DNA of 19,566 nucleotides from Deltaproteobacteria bacterium (lineage in GTDB: Bacteria; Myxococcota_A; UBA9160; PR03). The stretch's first letter is position 1; every line of letters begins with the position of its first letter. Both the position numbers and the translations under genes were made by a program. The DNA lies in assembly GCA_018262315.1 (NCBI GenBank), contig JAGSPS010000025.1, positions 1 to 19,566 on the forward strand. Direction: 5' to 3'. The notes below the pieces were generated by a model, which worked only from the letters and a program-made list of their open reading frames with translations, was not told the origin of the DNA and made no database searches. Shown piece by piece: positions 13,673 through 19,566 of this stretch.

Positions 13673-14119
13673 TTGGCGCGCATCCCGCCTCCTGCTCCCG
13701 CCAGCGCGGCCCGCTCGACGCTGCGGCACCGCGTCGCGTTCTACGAAACCGACGCGATGGGAATCGTCCACCACGCCAACTACGTGCGCTTCCTGGAACT
13801 GGCGCGCGTGGTCTGGATGGACGAACACGATCGCCCGTATCGCGAATACGCCGCTGAAGGCCTGCACTTCGCCACCACCCACGTCGAGGTCGACTACCGC
13901 AAGAGCGCGCGCTTCGACGACTGGCTCGACGTCACGACCTGGATGGAGTGGATGCGCGGCGTGTCGCTGCGGATGGCGTACGAGGTCCGGCGCGGCGACG
14001 AACTCGTCGCGACCGCCGCCACCGAGCACGCGATGGTCGATCTCGACGGCCGCCCGCGGCGGATCCCGGCGGAGCGTCGCGCAGTCCTGCTGCAGCGCGT
14101 CGCGCCGCGCTCCACCTAG
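13673..14119 (+). CDS. YbgC/4HBT-family acyl-CoA thioesterase
   Basis: A hotdog-fold thioesterase of 148 residues. The signature YETDAMGIVHHANYVRFLEL contains the catalytic aspartate (D27) and the GIVHHANY segment of the YbgC/FadM group; EVDYRKSARFDDWLDV matches the second conserved strand region. Likely substrates are short- or medium-chain acyl-CoAs; the YbgC clade is often tied to the Tol-Pal envelope cluster, which is not present here. The start is TTG at 13673, 5 bp after the gloB stop, so the pair is probably cotranscribed. About 16 proline/alanine-rich residues precede the domain, so a slightly later start cannot be excluded. Its stop shares CTAG with the opposing YkvA-type gene. Confidence 0.87.
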   Translation: MARIPPPAPASAARSTLRHRVAFYETDAMGIVHHANYVRFLELARVVWMDEHDRPYREYAAEGLHFATTHVEVDYRKSARFDDWLDVTTWMEWMRGVSLRMAYEVRRGDELVATAATEHAMVDLDGRPRRIPAERRAVLLQRVAPRST

Positions 14120-14583
14120 CGTCGCAACAGGCTCGGCAGCAAGCGGCCGACCACCGATCGCATCTGCGTCTCGGACCACTCGGTGACGCGCTGGATGGCG
14201 TCGAGCGCGTCGCCCTGCCCCGACCAGTGCGAACGCACCACGTCGGGATGCACGTAGTTGAGGACGCGCGAGAGAGCAGCCGCGACGATGAAGAGATCGT
14301 CGAGCAACCCGATCGGCCCGAACACGAAGGCCGGCAGGACGTCGAGCGGCGAGAGCACGTAGCCAACACTGAGTACCGCGATCGCCTTGCCGCCCAGCGG
14401 CACGCGCTCGTCCCGCAGCAGACGCAGCAGCAGCACGGTGAGATCGGGCAACAACAGCAGCAGATCGCGCGCGCCCGAGCGGCGGCCGGGCCGCCTCGCG
14501 ACGATTCCCGCGCGCAGCCGGTCGTAGATCCGGCGCTCACGGCGATCCATCTCGATCGTCACCTTCGCTTCGGCCTTCTTCAT
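14116..14583 (-). CDS. YkvA/DUF1232-family membrane protein
   Basis: A 155-residue protein with the DUF1232 core: PDLTVLLLRLLRDERVPLGG, then AIAVLSVGYVLSPLDVLPAF, then GPIGLLDDLFIVAAAL. The SPLD(V/L)LP and GLLDD motifs define the family, whose molecular function is not established; members are small inner-membrane proteins. A charged N terminus (MKKAEAKVTIEMDRRERR) and an amphipathic C-terminal tail flank the membrane core. ATG 14583 overlaps the stop of the upstream SDR gene (ATGA), with a GAGGGGA site inside that gene. It is the last gene of the five-gene minus-strand operon. Confidence 0.85.
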   Translation of the reverse strand: MKKAEAKVTIEMDRRERRIYDRLRAGIVARRPGRRSGARDLLLLLPDLTVLLLRLLRDERVPLGGKAIAVLSVGYVLSPLDVLPAFVFGPIGLLDDLFIVAAALSRVLNYVHPDVVRSHWSGQGDALDAIQRVTEWSETQMRSVVGRLLPSLLRR

Positions 14584-15371
14584 CCCGCGATCCCCTCGCC
14601 CCCGTCCACGCGGATCACGTTGCCGGTGATCCAGTCGCAGCCCGGCTCGCTGAGCGCCACCAGGGCTCCTGCAACGTCGCTCGGCTGGGTGAGCCGTCCG
14701 TACGGATTCCTGGCGCGTGCGCTCTCGAGCAGCCGCTCGTGGCCGGGAATCTTGCGAACCGCGGGCGTGTCGGTGACGCCCGCACAGATCGCGTTGGCGG
14801 TGATCGCGGCGGGCGCGAGTTCGAGCGCCAGCTGCCGCACGGTCGCTTCGAGCGCCGCCTTGGCGATGCCCACCGGCCCGTAGCGCGGGATGGCGCGGGT
14901 GCCGCCCTCGCTCGTCATCGCGAAGACGCGCGCGCCGCGTTCGAAGAGACCGGCGCCGTAGACCGCCTGTGTCCAGCCGATCAGCGACGTCGCCATCACA
15001 TCGAGCGTCATGGCGACCTGCGCGCTCGACACCGCGTCCTTCGGCTCGGCCGCGACCAGCGCTTTCAGCGTGCCAAACGCGAGCGAATGGAGCAGTACGC
15101 GCACGCGCGGCCCGCCGCGCAGCAGCGCGCCGAGTTCGGCGACGATCGCTTCGCGCTGCTCGGCATCGGCGGCGTTGGCATTCCAGAAGCGCGCGCGGCG
15201 GCCCGCCGCTTCGACGTCTCGCACGACGGCTTCAGCCAGCGGCAAGGTCACGCGGCGATCGAGGTGGACACCCGCGACGTCGAGCCCGGCCCGCGCGAAG
15301 CTGCGCGCGGCCGCGGCGCCGAAACCGCTCGACGCGCCGAGAATCAGACACCAGCCGGGTTCGATCGCCAT
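14580..15371 (-). CDS. Enoyl-ACP-reductase-like SDR (FabI/FabL type)
   Basis: A classical-size SDR of 263 residues. The nucleotide loop is GASSGFG (12-18). LLHSLAFGTLK (93-103) resembles the FabI/FabL HS(I/L)AF segment. The active site has S154 and Y164 with K171, spaced Tyr-x6-Lys as in enoyl-ACP reductases rather than the Tyr-x3-Lys of most SDRs. AITANAICAGVTDTPAVRKI and a C-terminal GNVIRVDGGEGI complete the fold. The likely reaction is NAD(P)H-dependent reduction of an enoyl thioester, in fatty-acid or special-lipid synthesis. The gene starts 4 bp after the phosphodiesterase stop and overlaps the YkvA-type start. Whether it is the main FabI or a pathway-specific paralogue cannot be told from here. 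Confidence 0.83.
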   Translation of the reverse strand: MAIEPGWCLILGASSGFGAAAARSFARAGLDVAGVHLDRRVTLPLAEAVVRDVEAAGRRARFWNANAADAEQREAIVAELGALLRGGPRVRVLLHSLAFGTLKALVAAEPKDAVSSAQVAMTLDVMATSLIGWTQAVYGAGLFERGARVFAMTSEGGTRAIPRYGPVGIAKAALEATVRQLALELAPAAITANAICAGVTDTPAVRKIPGHERLLESARARNPYGRLTQPSDVAGALVALSEPGCDWITGNVIRVDGGEGIAG

Positions 15372-15375
15372 CGCG

Positions 15376-16800
15376 CTACTTCCGCCTCGGTACCCGCACG
15401 GTGGGCTCGGCCTGCTCGATGCGGATCGTGGGCACGCTCGTCGTTGCGAACCATCCGACCATCGCGCGCCCCTCCACCGGGCCGAACGAAACGCCCATCC
15501 AGCGCGCGAGCGCCGGCGCGACATCGGTCTGTCGCAGCTCGGGCACGCGCAAGCCGCGGCGCAGGCCGGGGCCCCATGCGACGAAGCCGGTCGCCATGTG
15601 CGGATCACTGGCCGCGTAGCCGCCCGCGCTCGCAACCGATGCCGGCGCGAGCAAGGGGCCCTTCGCCGCATCGGCGAAGACGTAGCCGGGCTCGGCCTCG
15701 AGACCGAACCACGCTTCGGGATCTGCGCCGCGTTCCAGCATGTCCCGGGCAGACATTACGTGGAAGACGCCGCTTTCGTTCGCAGCCGCGTCGAGAGCGC
15801 GACGCGCCAGCAGCGCGGCGTCGTCGCTCTTGGCGTACACGAAAGCAGAGCCGCCATTCGAGTGCGCGACCGCGTCGAAGCTGCGCACGCCGCTGCCCGA
15901 CGCGACCAGCAGACCCGCCTCGGCGAGCGCGACGTTGGCGCGAATCTCGGTGTGCACCGGCATCGCGCCGTGGTCGCCCGCGACGGCGATGCCCGTCGTG
16001 TCGAGCAGGCCCGCGTCGCCGAGGCAGCGCACCAGGCGACCCAGTTCTGCGTCGCTCGCGGCGAACGCAGCGTGCGCCGGCTCCGAGTCCGGGCCCGCGC
16101 CGTCGAGTGCGAGCTGCGTCTGCGAGAGCCGCAACAGGACGAGACCCGGCGCGGGCTCGGCGAGCAGCAGCGCGCAGGCCATCGTGACGAGCGCCGCGTC
16201 GCGCGCGGCGCCGGGCGACGCCGCGGCGGGATCGCCACCGCCGGCGCGGCGCGCGAACTCCGCGGCGCGCCCGGCGCCGCTTCTCGCGAGTGCATCGAGC
16301 CAGTTCCCGCCCGCCGGAACCACCAGATCGGGCGCGAGATCGGCGATCGCCGCACCGCCGGTCGTCGGCCAGTCGAGTGACGCCACCGTGCGGCCCTGCT
16401 CTGCAACCGCCTGCCAGAGCGATGCCACGCGCAGGTCCGAGGCCTGGTCGAGTCCCGCGGCCGCGATGCCGTGCTTCGCGACCGAGACACCCGTGACGAG
16501 CGTGGCGTGCGCCGGGTACGACGCCGGCGGGAAGACCGGCCGCATCGACTCGGCCGCCACGCCCTGCTGCGCCAACGCTGCGAGCGTCGGCATCGAACGC
16601 GCGCCATCGGCCGTGAGATAGCGAGCAGGCGCGAGGCCGTGGATCGAGACGAGCAGCACACGCGCGGGCTGTGCCAGCGCAGCCGGAGCGGGCAGCGCGA
16701 CCGGCGAACGCGCCGCCGCGCCGGGCACGCGCGGGCCACCGCCCGTCGCGCAGGCGGACGTCGCGAGCAACAGCACGACGAAGGCGCGGAGCGTCCTCAC
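15376..16800 (-). CDS. Alkaline-phosphatase/NPP-fold lipoprotein with altered metal site
   Basis: A 474-residue envelope protein. GTG 16800 opens a lipoprotein signal (VVLLLATSAC, lipid-anchored cysteine C17), so it is exported and lipid-anchored. The type I phosphodiesterase/nucleotide-pyrophosphatase fold is clear: VLLVSIHGLAPARYL, PPASYPAHATLVTGVSVAKH, LRLSQTQLALDGAGPDS, AGDHGAMPVHTEIR and SDPHMATGFVAWGPG. The nucleophile T100, the D276-H277 pair and H401 are kept. Three expected metal ligands differ: the aspartate of the first motif is H54, and the Asp and His of D-x3-H before GPDS are Q229 and D233. Either a different metal arrangement or loss of catalysis follows. It lies 25 bp after the acyltransferase, and no strong ribosome site is seen. 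Confidence 0.83.
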   Translation of the reverse strand: MRTLRAFVVLLLATSACATGGGPRVPGAAARSPVALPAPAALAQPARVLLVSIHGLAPARYLTADGARSMPTLAALAQQGVAAESMRPVFPPASYPAHATLVTGVSVAKHGIAAAGLDQASDLRVASLWQAVAEQGRTVASLDWPTTGGAAIADLAPDLVVPAGGNWLDALARSGAGRAAEFARRAGGGDPAAASPGAARDAALVTMACALLLAEPAPGLVLLRLSQTQLALDGAGPDSEPAHAAFAASDAELGRLVRCLGDAGLLDTTGIAVAGDHGAMPVHTEIRANVALAEAGLLVASGSGVRSFDAVAHSNGGSAFVYAKSDDAALLARRALDAAANESGVFHVMSARDMLERGADPEAWFGLEAEPGYVFADAAKGPLLAPASVASAGGYAASDPHMATGFVAWGPGLRRGLRVPELRQTDVAPALARWMGVSFGPVEGRAMVGWFATTSVPTIRIEQAEPTVRVPRRK

Positions 16801-16825
16801 GCGGTCTGGCGCCGTCGCGCGGCGC

Positions 16826-17713
16826 TCATCCGCTGAACACGCCGTGGCGTTCGCGCAAGCCGCGCTCGAAGAGCTTCTCGATGGCGGTCTTCACGGTCTC
16901 GACCTTCTCGTCGATGATGGCGTCGTCGTCGGTCGGTGAGCCCTGGAAGTGCAGCGGCTCGCCGAAGTACACGTGGTACTTGACCGGCATCGGCAAGATC
17001 CCGAGCGGGCCGAGCAGCGGGAACGTGGCGGTGATCGGAAACGCCGGCATGCCGAGCAGCCTGCCGAGGCGCTCGAAGTTCGCGAACCCCGGGTTCTGCT
17101 CCTCGGAGCCGATCACCGCGACCGGCACGATCGGCGTCTGCGCTTCGAGCGCGAGGCGCATGAAACCGGTCCCGAAGCGCTGCAGCTCGTAGCGCTCCTT
17201 GTAGAGCTTGTTCATGCCTCGCACGCCTTCCGGGAACACCAGCACGCACTCGCCGGCTTCGAGCATCTCGCGACAGGTGTCGGGCGTTCCCGAAGCGGCG
17301 CCGGCGCGCGCGGCATACACCGACACCCACGGCAACTCCGAGACCCAGTATTCCGCCATCCCGCGCACGAGGCGCGGCGGCTCCGCCTCGAGCAGCATCG
17401 CGAGCGCGATCATCGCGGCGTCGAAGGGAAGCTGCCCGGCGTGGTTCGCGATCAGCAGCGCGCGACCCGGCGGGACGCGCTCGATGTCGTGGGTCTCGAC
17501 GCGGAAGTAGTACTTGTAGAGTGCTAGCGCGGGAAGCACCGTCTCGCGCACCGTCGCCGGGCAGAGCCCCCACGGGTCGTAGCCGAACTCGTTCAGGCGC
17601 GTCGGAATCTTGCGGATGCGGTCGTCGAGTTCGCGGCGGAGGTCGCGCACCGAGAGCGGGAGGAGTCCGCCCAGGAGGTCACCGAGCGCTCGCCTGAAAC
17701 CCCGAGTCGCCAT
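16826..17713 (-). CDS. PlsC-like lysophospholipid acyltransferase
   Basis: A membrane-associated acyltransferase of 295 residues. LLIANHAGQLPFDAAMIALA has the catalytic histidine (H91) with the aspartate seven residues on (D98), an HX6D form of the usual HX4D. LVFPEGVRGMNKLYKERYEL holds the FPEG motif (160-163), and TGFMRLALEAQTPIVPVAVI the third block. The C terminus (GPLGILPMPVKYHVYFGEPL) is the fourth. About 70 residues precede the catalytic domain, longer than in minimal PlsC. Likely substrate: a lysophospholipid or other lipid alcohol. Its ATG shares one base with the epimerase stop (TGATG), so the two are translationally coupled, which suggests consecutive steps on one lipid. Confidence 0.87.
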   Translation of the reverse strand: MATRGFRRALGDLLGGLLPLSVRDLRRELDDRIRKIPTRLNEFGYDPWGLCPATVRETVLPALALYKYYFRVETHDIERVPPGRALLIANHAGQLPFDAAMIALAMLLEAEPPRLVRGMAEYWVSELPWVSVYAARAGAASGTPDTCREMLEAGECVLVFPEGVRGMNKLYKERYELQRFGTGFMRLALEAQTPIVPVAVIGSEEQNPGFANFERLGRLLGMPAFPITATFPLLGPLGILPMPVKYHVYFGEPLHFQGSPTDDDAIIDEKVETVKTAIEKLFERGLRERHGVFSG

Positions 17714-18630
17714 CAGCGGCGCACGCTGTGGAAGATCTCTTCGAGCCCGAAGAGAGGGCGGAAGCCGGTGGCGTCGACGAAGCGCTTGCCCGAGAGCGTC
17801 ACGGGATACTTGATGTAGTCCATCGCCCCAGCGGGATACGGGACCATGCCCCAGCGGAAGAGCCGGTCGATCAGCGGGCGCATCAGCGGCTCGGGCATCG
17901 GCCACGCGGTGCTGCCGGCCTCGCGAATCGCGACCGAAACCGGCACCGCTCCGGGTCCGACGACGTTGAAGACGCCCTGCAGTCCGTGCTGGAGCGTGAG
18001 CGCGATTGCCTCCGAGACATCCTCTTCGTGGATGAACTGCATCATCGGGTCGAAGCCCATCACGGTGGGGACGCGTCGCTGGCGCAGGTACTCGCCGATC
18101 ATCGAGTGCACGTAGTAGCCGAGCACGTTCACGGGGCGGAGCACGGCGGTGCGGATGTGCGGGTACTTCCAGATGAAGGCCGAGGTGAGCGTGTCGACCT
18201 CGACCAGGTCGCGCATCTCCGGGTAGGAGCGCGTCGCGCCGAGCGGGGAGTCCTCGTCCATGTAGAACGGGTTGTCGGCCGCGGCGCCGTAGACGTAGCT
18301 GCTCGAGATCATCACGAGCTTCTGGATGCCATAGTGCACGCAGTGGTCGAGGAGCTGCTTGGTGCCGCGCACGTTGACGTCGTGACGCACCTGCTCGGAG
18401 ACGCGGAAGTGGCGGACCATTCCCATGTGGACGACGGCGGTCGGTTGCTCGGTGCGGAAGACATCCTCGAACTTGCGCTTGCGCAGATCCACCTGGTGGA
18501 CGGCGACGTTCTTGGGCCGTCCCTCCCACGCCACCCGGTCCACGCCGCAGACCTCGAAGGAGTCCAGAAGGCGGCGGGCGAGCAGTCGCCCCTGGCCTCC
18601 CGAAATCCCCGTGATCAGAACCTTTTCCAT
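17713..18630 (-). CDS. NAD(P)-dependent epimerase/dehydratase-like extended SDR
   Basis: A 305-residue Rossmann enzyme. KVLITGISGGQGRLLARRLL (3-22) is the glycine-rich nucleotide loop; VVHMGMVRHF, NVRGTKQLLDHCVHYG, MISSSYVYG, TAVLRPVNVLG and MQFIHEEDVSEAIALTLQ follow the extended-SDR order. The active-site tyrosine is followed by arginine where lysine is usual (Y136-P-E-M-R140), a notable change. ATG 18630 has GGAG 6 nt upstream; the frame extends nine codons further without a ribosome site. It is the first gene of the minus-strand operon and is coupled to the acyltransferase. It could act on a nucleotide sugar or on a lipid carbonyl; the substrate is not visible. Confidence 0.85.
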   Translation of the reverse strand: MEKVLITGISGGQGRLLARRLLDSFEVCGVDRVAWEGRPKNVAVHQVDLRKRKFEDVFRTEQPTAVVHMGMVRHFRVSEQVRHDVNVRGTKQLLDHCVHYGIQKLVMISSSYVYGAAADNPFYMDEDSPLGATRSYPEMRDLVEVDTLTSAFIWKYPHIRTAVLRPVNVLGYYVHSMIGEYLRQRRVPTVMGFDPMMQFIHEEDVSEAIALTLQHGLQGVFNVVGPGAVPVSVAIREAGSTAWPMPEPLMRPLIDRLFRWGMVPYPAGAMDYIKYPVTLSGKRFVDATGFRPLFGLEEIFHSVRR

Positions 18631-18737
18631 TGGATCTCCGCGGAGTTGGCGCTTCATCGTAACCCGCGAGCCCAGACCGGGCCAGCGGCATTCCGGAGCC
18701 GGCGTGGTATAAGAATCGGCCCCGAAGGCGAGGGACC
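18631..18737. promoter_or_regulatory. Divergent promoter region
   Basis: This separates the five-gene minus-strand operon from the plus-strand hydrolase-fold gene. On the plus strand, TATAAG at 18708-18713 is a reasonable -10 box, 25 nt before GTG 18738, without a recognisable -35. On the minus strand only the GGAG ribosome site of the epimerase is clear. No operator-like palindrome was noticed. Confidence 0.35.
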
Positions 18738-19457
18738 GTGGTCGAACCGTCTGCGCGATTCCAGGAAGTCCAGATCCCGCTCGACGAGCCGGTCGACGGC
18801 GTCGCGGCGGTATCCGGTGTGCTCGGCGTGCCTGAGTGGTGGCCCACGGGTTCGCGCGTGGGCGTCGTGCTCGCGCACGCCTCGGGTCGCAGCATGCAGG
18901 AGCCGCTGGTGGAAGGGATCCAACGCGGTCTCACCGAGCGGAAGTACCTGGCACTGCGCTTCAACTTCCCATTTGCGGAGGCCGGAAAATCGCGCGCCGA
19001 CGCAATGCCCGTGCTCGAGAGTGCGTTCCGTCATGCGGTGGCGGTGTTGAGTCGCGATCCGTCGGCTTCGCCGGCGCATCTCTTCGTCGGCGGCATCGGT
19101 CTCGGCGCGCAGGTGGCAGTGCGGGCCGCCGCGACCCGCCTGCGCGTCGACGGCGTCTTCGCGCTCGGCTACCCGCTCCACGCGCGCGACGAACCGACCA
19201 AGCACGTGCGCGCCGAACCGCTGTACCGGCTGGTCGCGCCGATCCTGTTCGTCCAGGGCTCGCGCGATCGCAACTGCGATCTCGAAGCGCTGCACCGCAC
19301 GCTCACCCGCGTCGGCGTGCCGAAGACGCTGCACGTGATTCCCGAAGCGGACAACATGCTCGCCGTGCCGCGCCGTTCGGGCCGGCCGGCCGAGGACGTC
19401 CATCGAGAGGTGCTCGAGGCGGTGGACATCTGGATGCGCAGCGTGCTCGGCGCGTGA
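18738..19457 (+). CDS. Alpha/beta-hydrolase-fold protein lacking catalytic Ser and His
   Basis: A 239-residue protein resembling the KANL3/Tex30-type alpha/beta-hydrolase family. GVVLAHASGRSMQEPLVEGI matches the strand-3 and oxyanion region, ALRFNFPFAEAGK the next conserved loop, LFVGGIGLGAQVAVRAAA the nucleophile elbow, ILFVQGSRDRNCD the acid strand and IPEADNMLAV the histidine loop. The elbow reads G-I-G-L-G with glycine (121) where serine is expected, and the histidine loop reads Asp-Asn (205-206) where Asp-His is expected. The aspartate (D177) remains. It is therefore probably not a conventional hydrolase and may bind a ligand or partner. The start is GTG 18738 with a purine-rich stretch close by. 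The stop overlaps the next gene as GTGA. Confidence 0.82.
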   Translation: MVEPSARFQEVQIPLDEPVDGVAAVSGVLGVPEWWPTGSRVGVVLAHASGRSMQEPLVEGIQRGLTERKYLALRFNFPFAEAGKSRADAMPVLESAFRHAVAVLSRDPSASPAHLFVGGIGLGAQVAVRAAATRLRVDGVFALGYPLHARDEPTKHVRAEPLYRLVAPILFVQGSRDRNCDLEALHRTLTRVGVPKTLHVIPEADNMLAVPRRSGRPAEDVHREVLEAVDIWMRSVLGA

Positions 19458-19566
19458 CGAGTTCCAGCGCGAGCGATCTCTACTTCGTGCAGGAGCCGGT
19501 CGGCGAGATGGCGAACCTCGCCTACCTGATCGGCTCGCACGCGACACGCGAGGCGCTGCTCGTGGA
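19454..19566 (+). CDS. Metallo-beta-lactamase-fold hydrolase, 3' end outside window
   Basis: Only the first 37 residues are visible. After a short serine-rich start come LYFVQEPVGEMANLAYLIGS and then TREALLV, the first two strands typical of MBL-fold hydrolases (relatives read Q-M-x-N-F-V-Y-L-I-G followed by a valine-rich strand). The metal-binding HxHxDH lies beyond the window. GTG 19454 overlaps the upstream stop (GTGA), so expression is coupled to the inactive-looking hydrolase-fold gene. Confidence 0.72.
   Translation, partial: MTSSSASDLYFVQEPVGEMANLAYLIGSHATREALLV

Overview
The window is very GC-rich bacterial chromosome, tightly packed, with many ATGA or TGATG stop/start overlaps. A PEP-CTERM cell-surface protein, an ethylmalonyl-CoA mutase, a CcmH-type heme-handling protein and acyltransferase/SDR lipid genes point to a Gram-negative aerobe. 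The overall style fits an uncultured deltaproteobacterial or Myxococcota-like lineage, but that placement is inference; no rRNA or marker gene is present.

Layout. (1) 1-4242: the 3' part of corA, then a PEP-CTERM protein with a formylglycine-generating-enzyme-like fold, bracketed by two nearly identical 155-bp palindromic elements in direct orientation. Next come a 5'-damaged nadA and srkA, both on the minus strand. (2) 4322-8693: a plus-strand operon of ethylmalonyl-CoA mutase (ecm), its G-protein chaperone meaB, an M42-like metallopeptidase and a 50-residue membrane protein. A small hairpin module with a 7-bp direct repeat splits the last two. (3) 8694-9790: an accessory patch with a 29-bp hairpin, a 103-residue orphan gene with an AT-rich leader, and a frameshifted IS110-family transposase remnant. 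(4) 9791-11742: a minus-strand cysE, ccmH-like, pduO group; PduO makes the adenosylcobalamin that Ecm needs. (5) 11881-14119: plus-strand PD-(D/E)XK iron-sulfur nuclease, a third, shorter copy of the palindromic element, glyoxalase II and a 4HBT thioesterase. (6) 14116-18630: a five-gene minus-strand operon (SDR epimerase, acyltransferase, phosphodiesterase-fold lipoprotein, enoyl-ACP-reductase-like SDR, YkvA-type membrane protein) that looks dedicated to lipid or envelope chemistry. (7) 18738-end: an alpha/beta-hydrolase-fold protein that has lost its nucleophile and histidine, translationally coupled to a metallo-beta-lactamase-fold protein cut by the window end.

The strongest unexplained signals are the three four-motif palindromic elements (two bracket one surface-protein gene), the truncated and apparently frameshifted nadA, and two enzyme-fold proteins whose active-site residues are replaced. 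I see no CRISPR array, tRNA, rRNA, phage or complete transposon.
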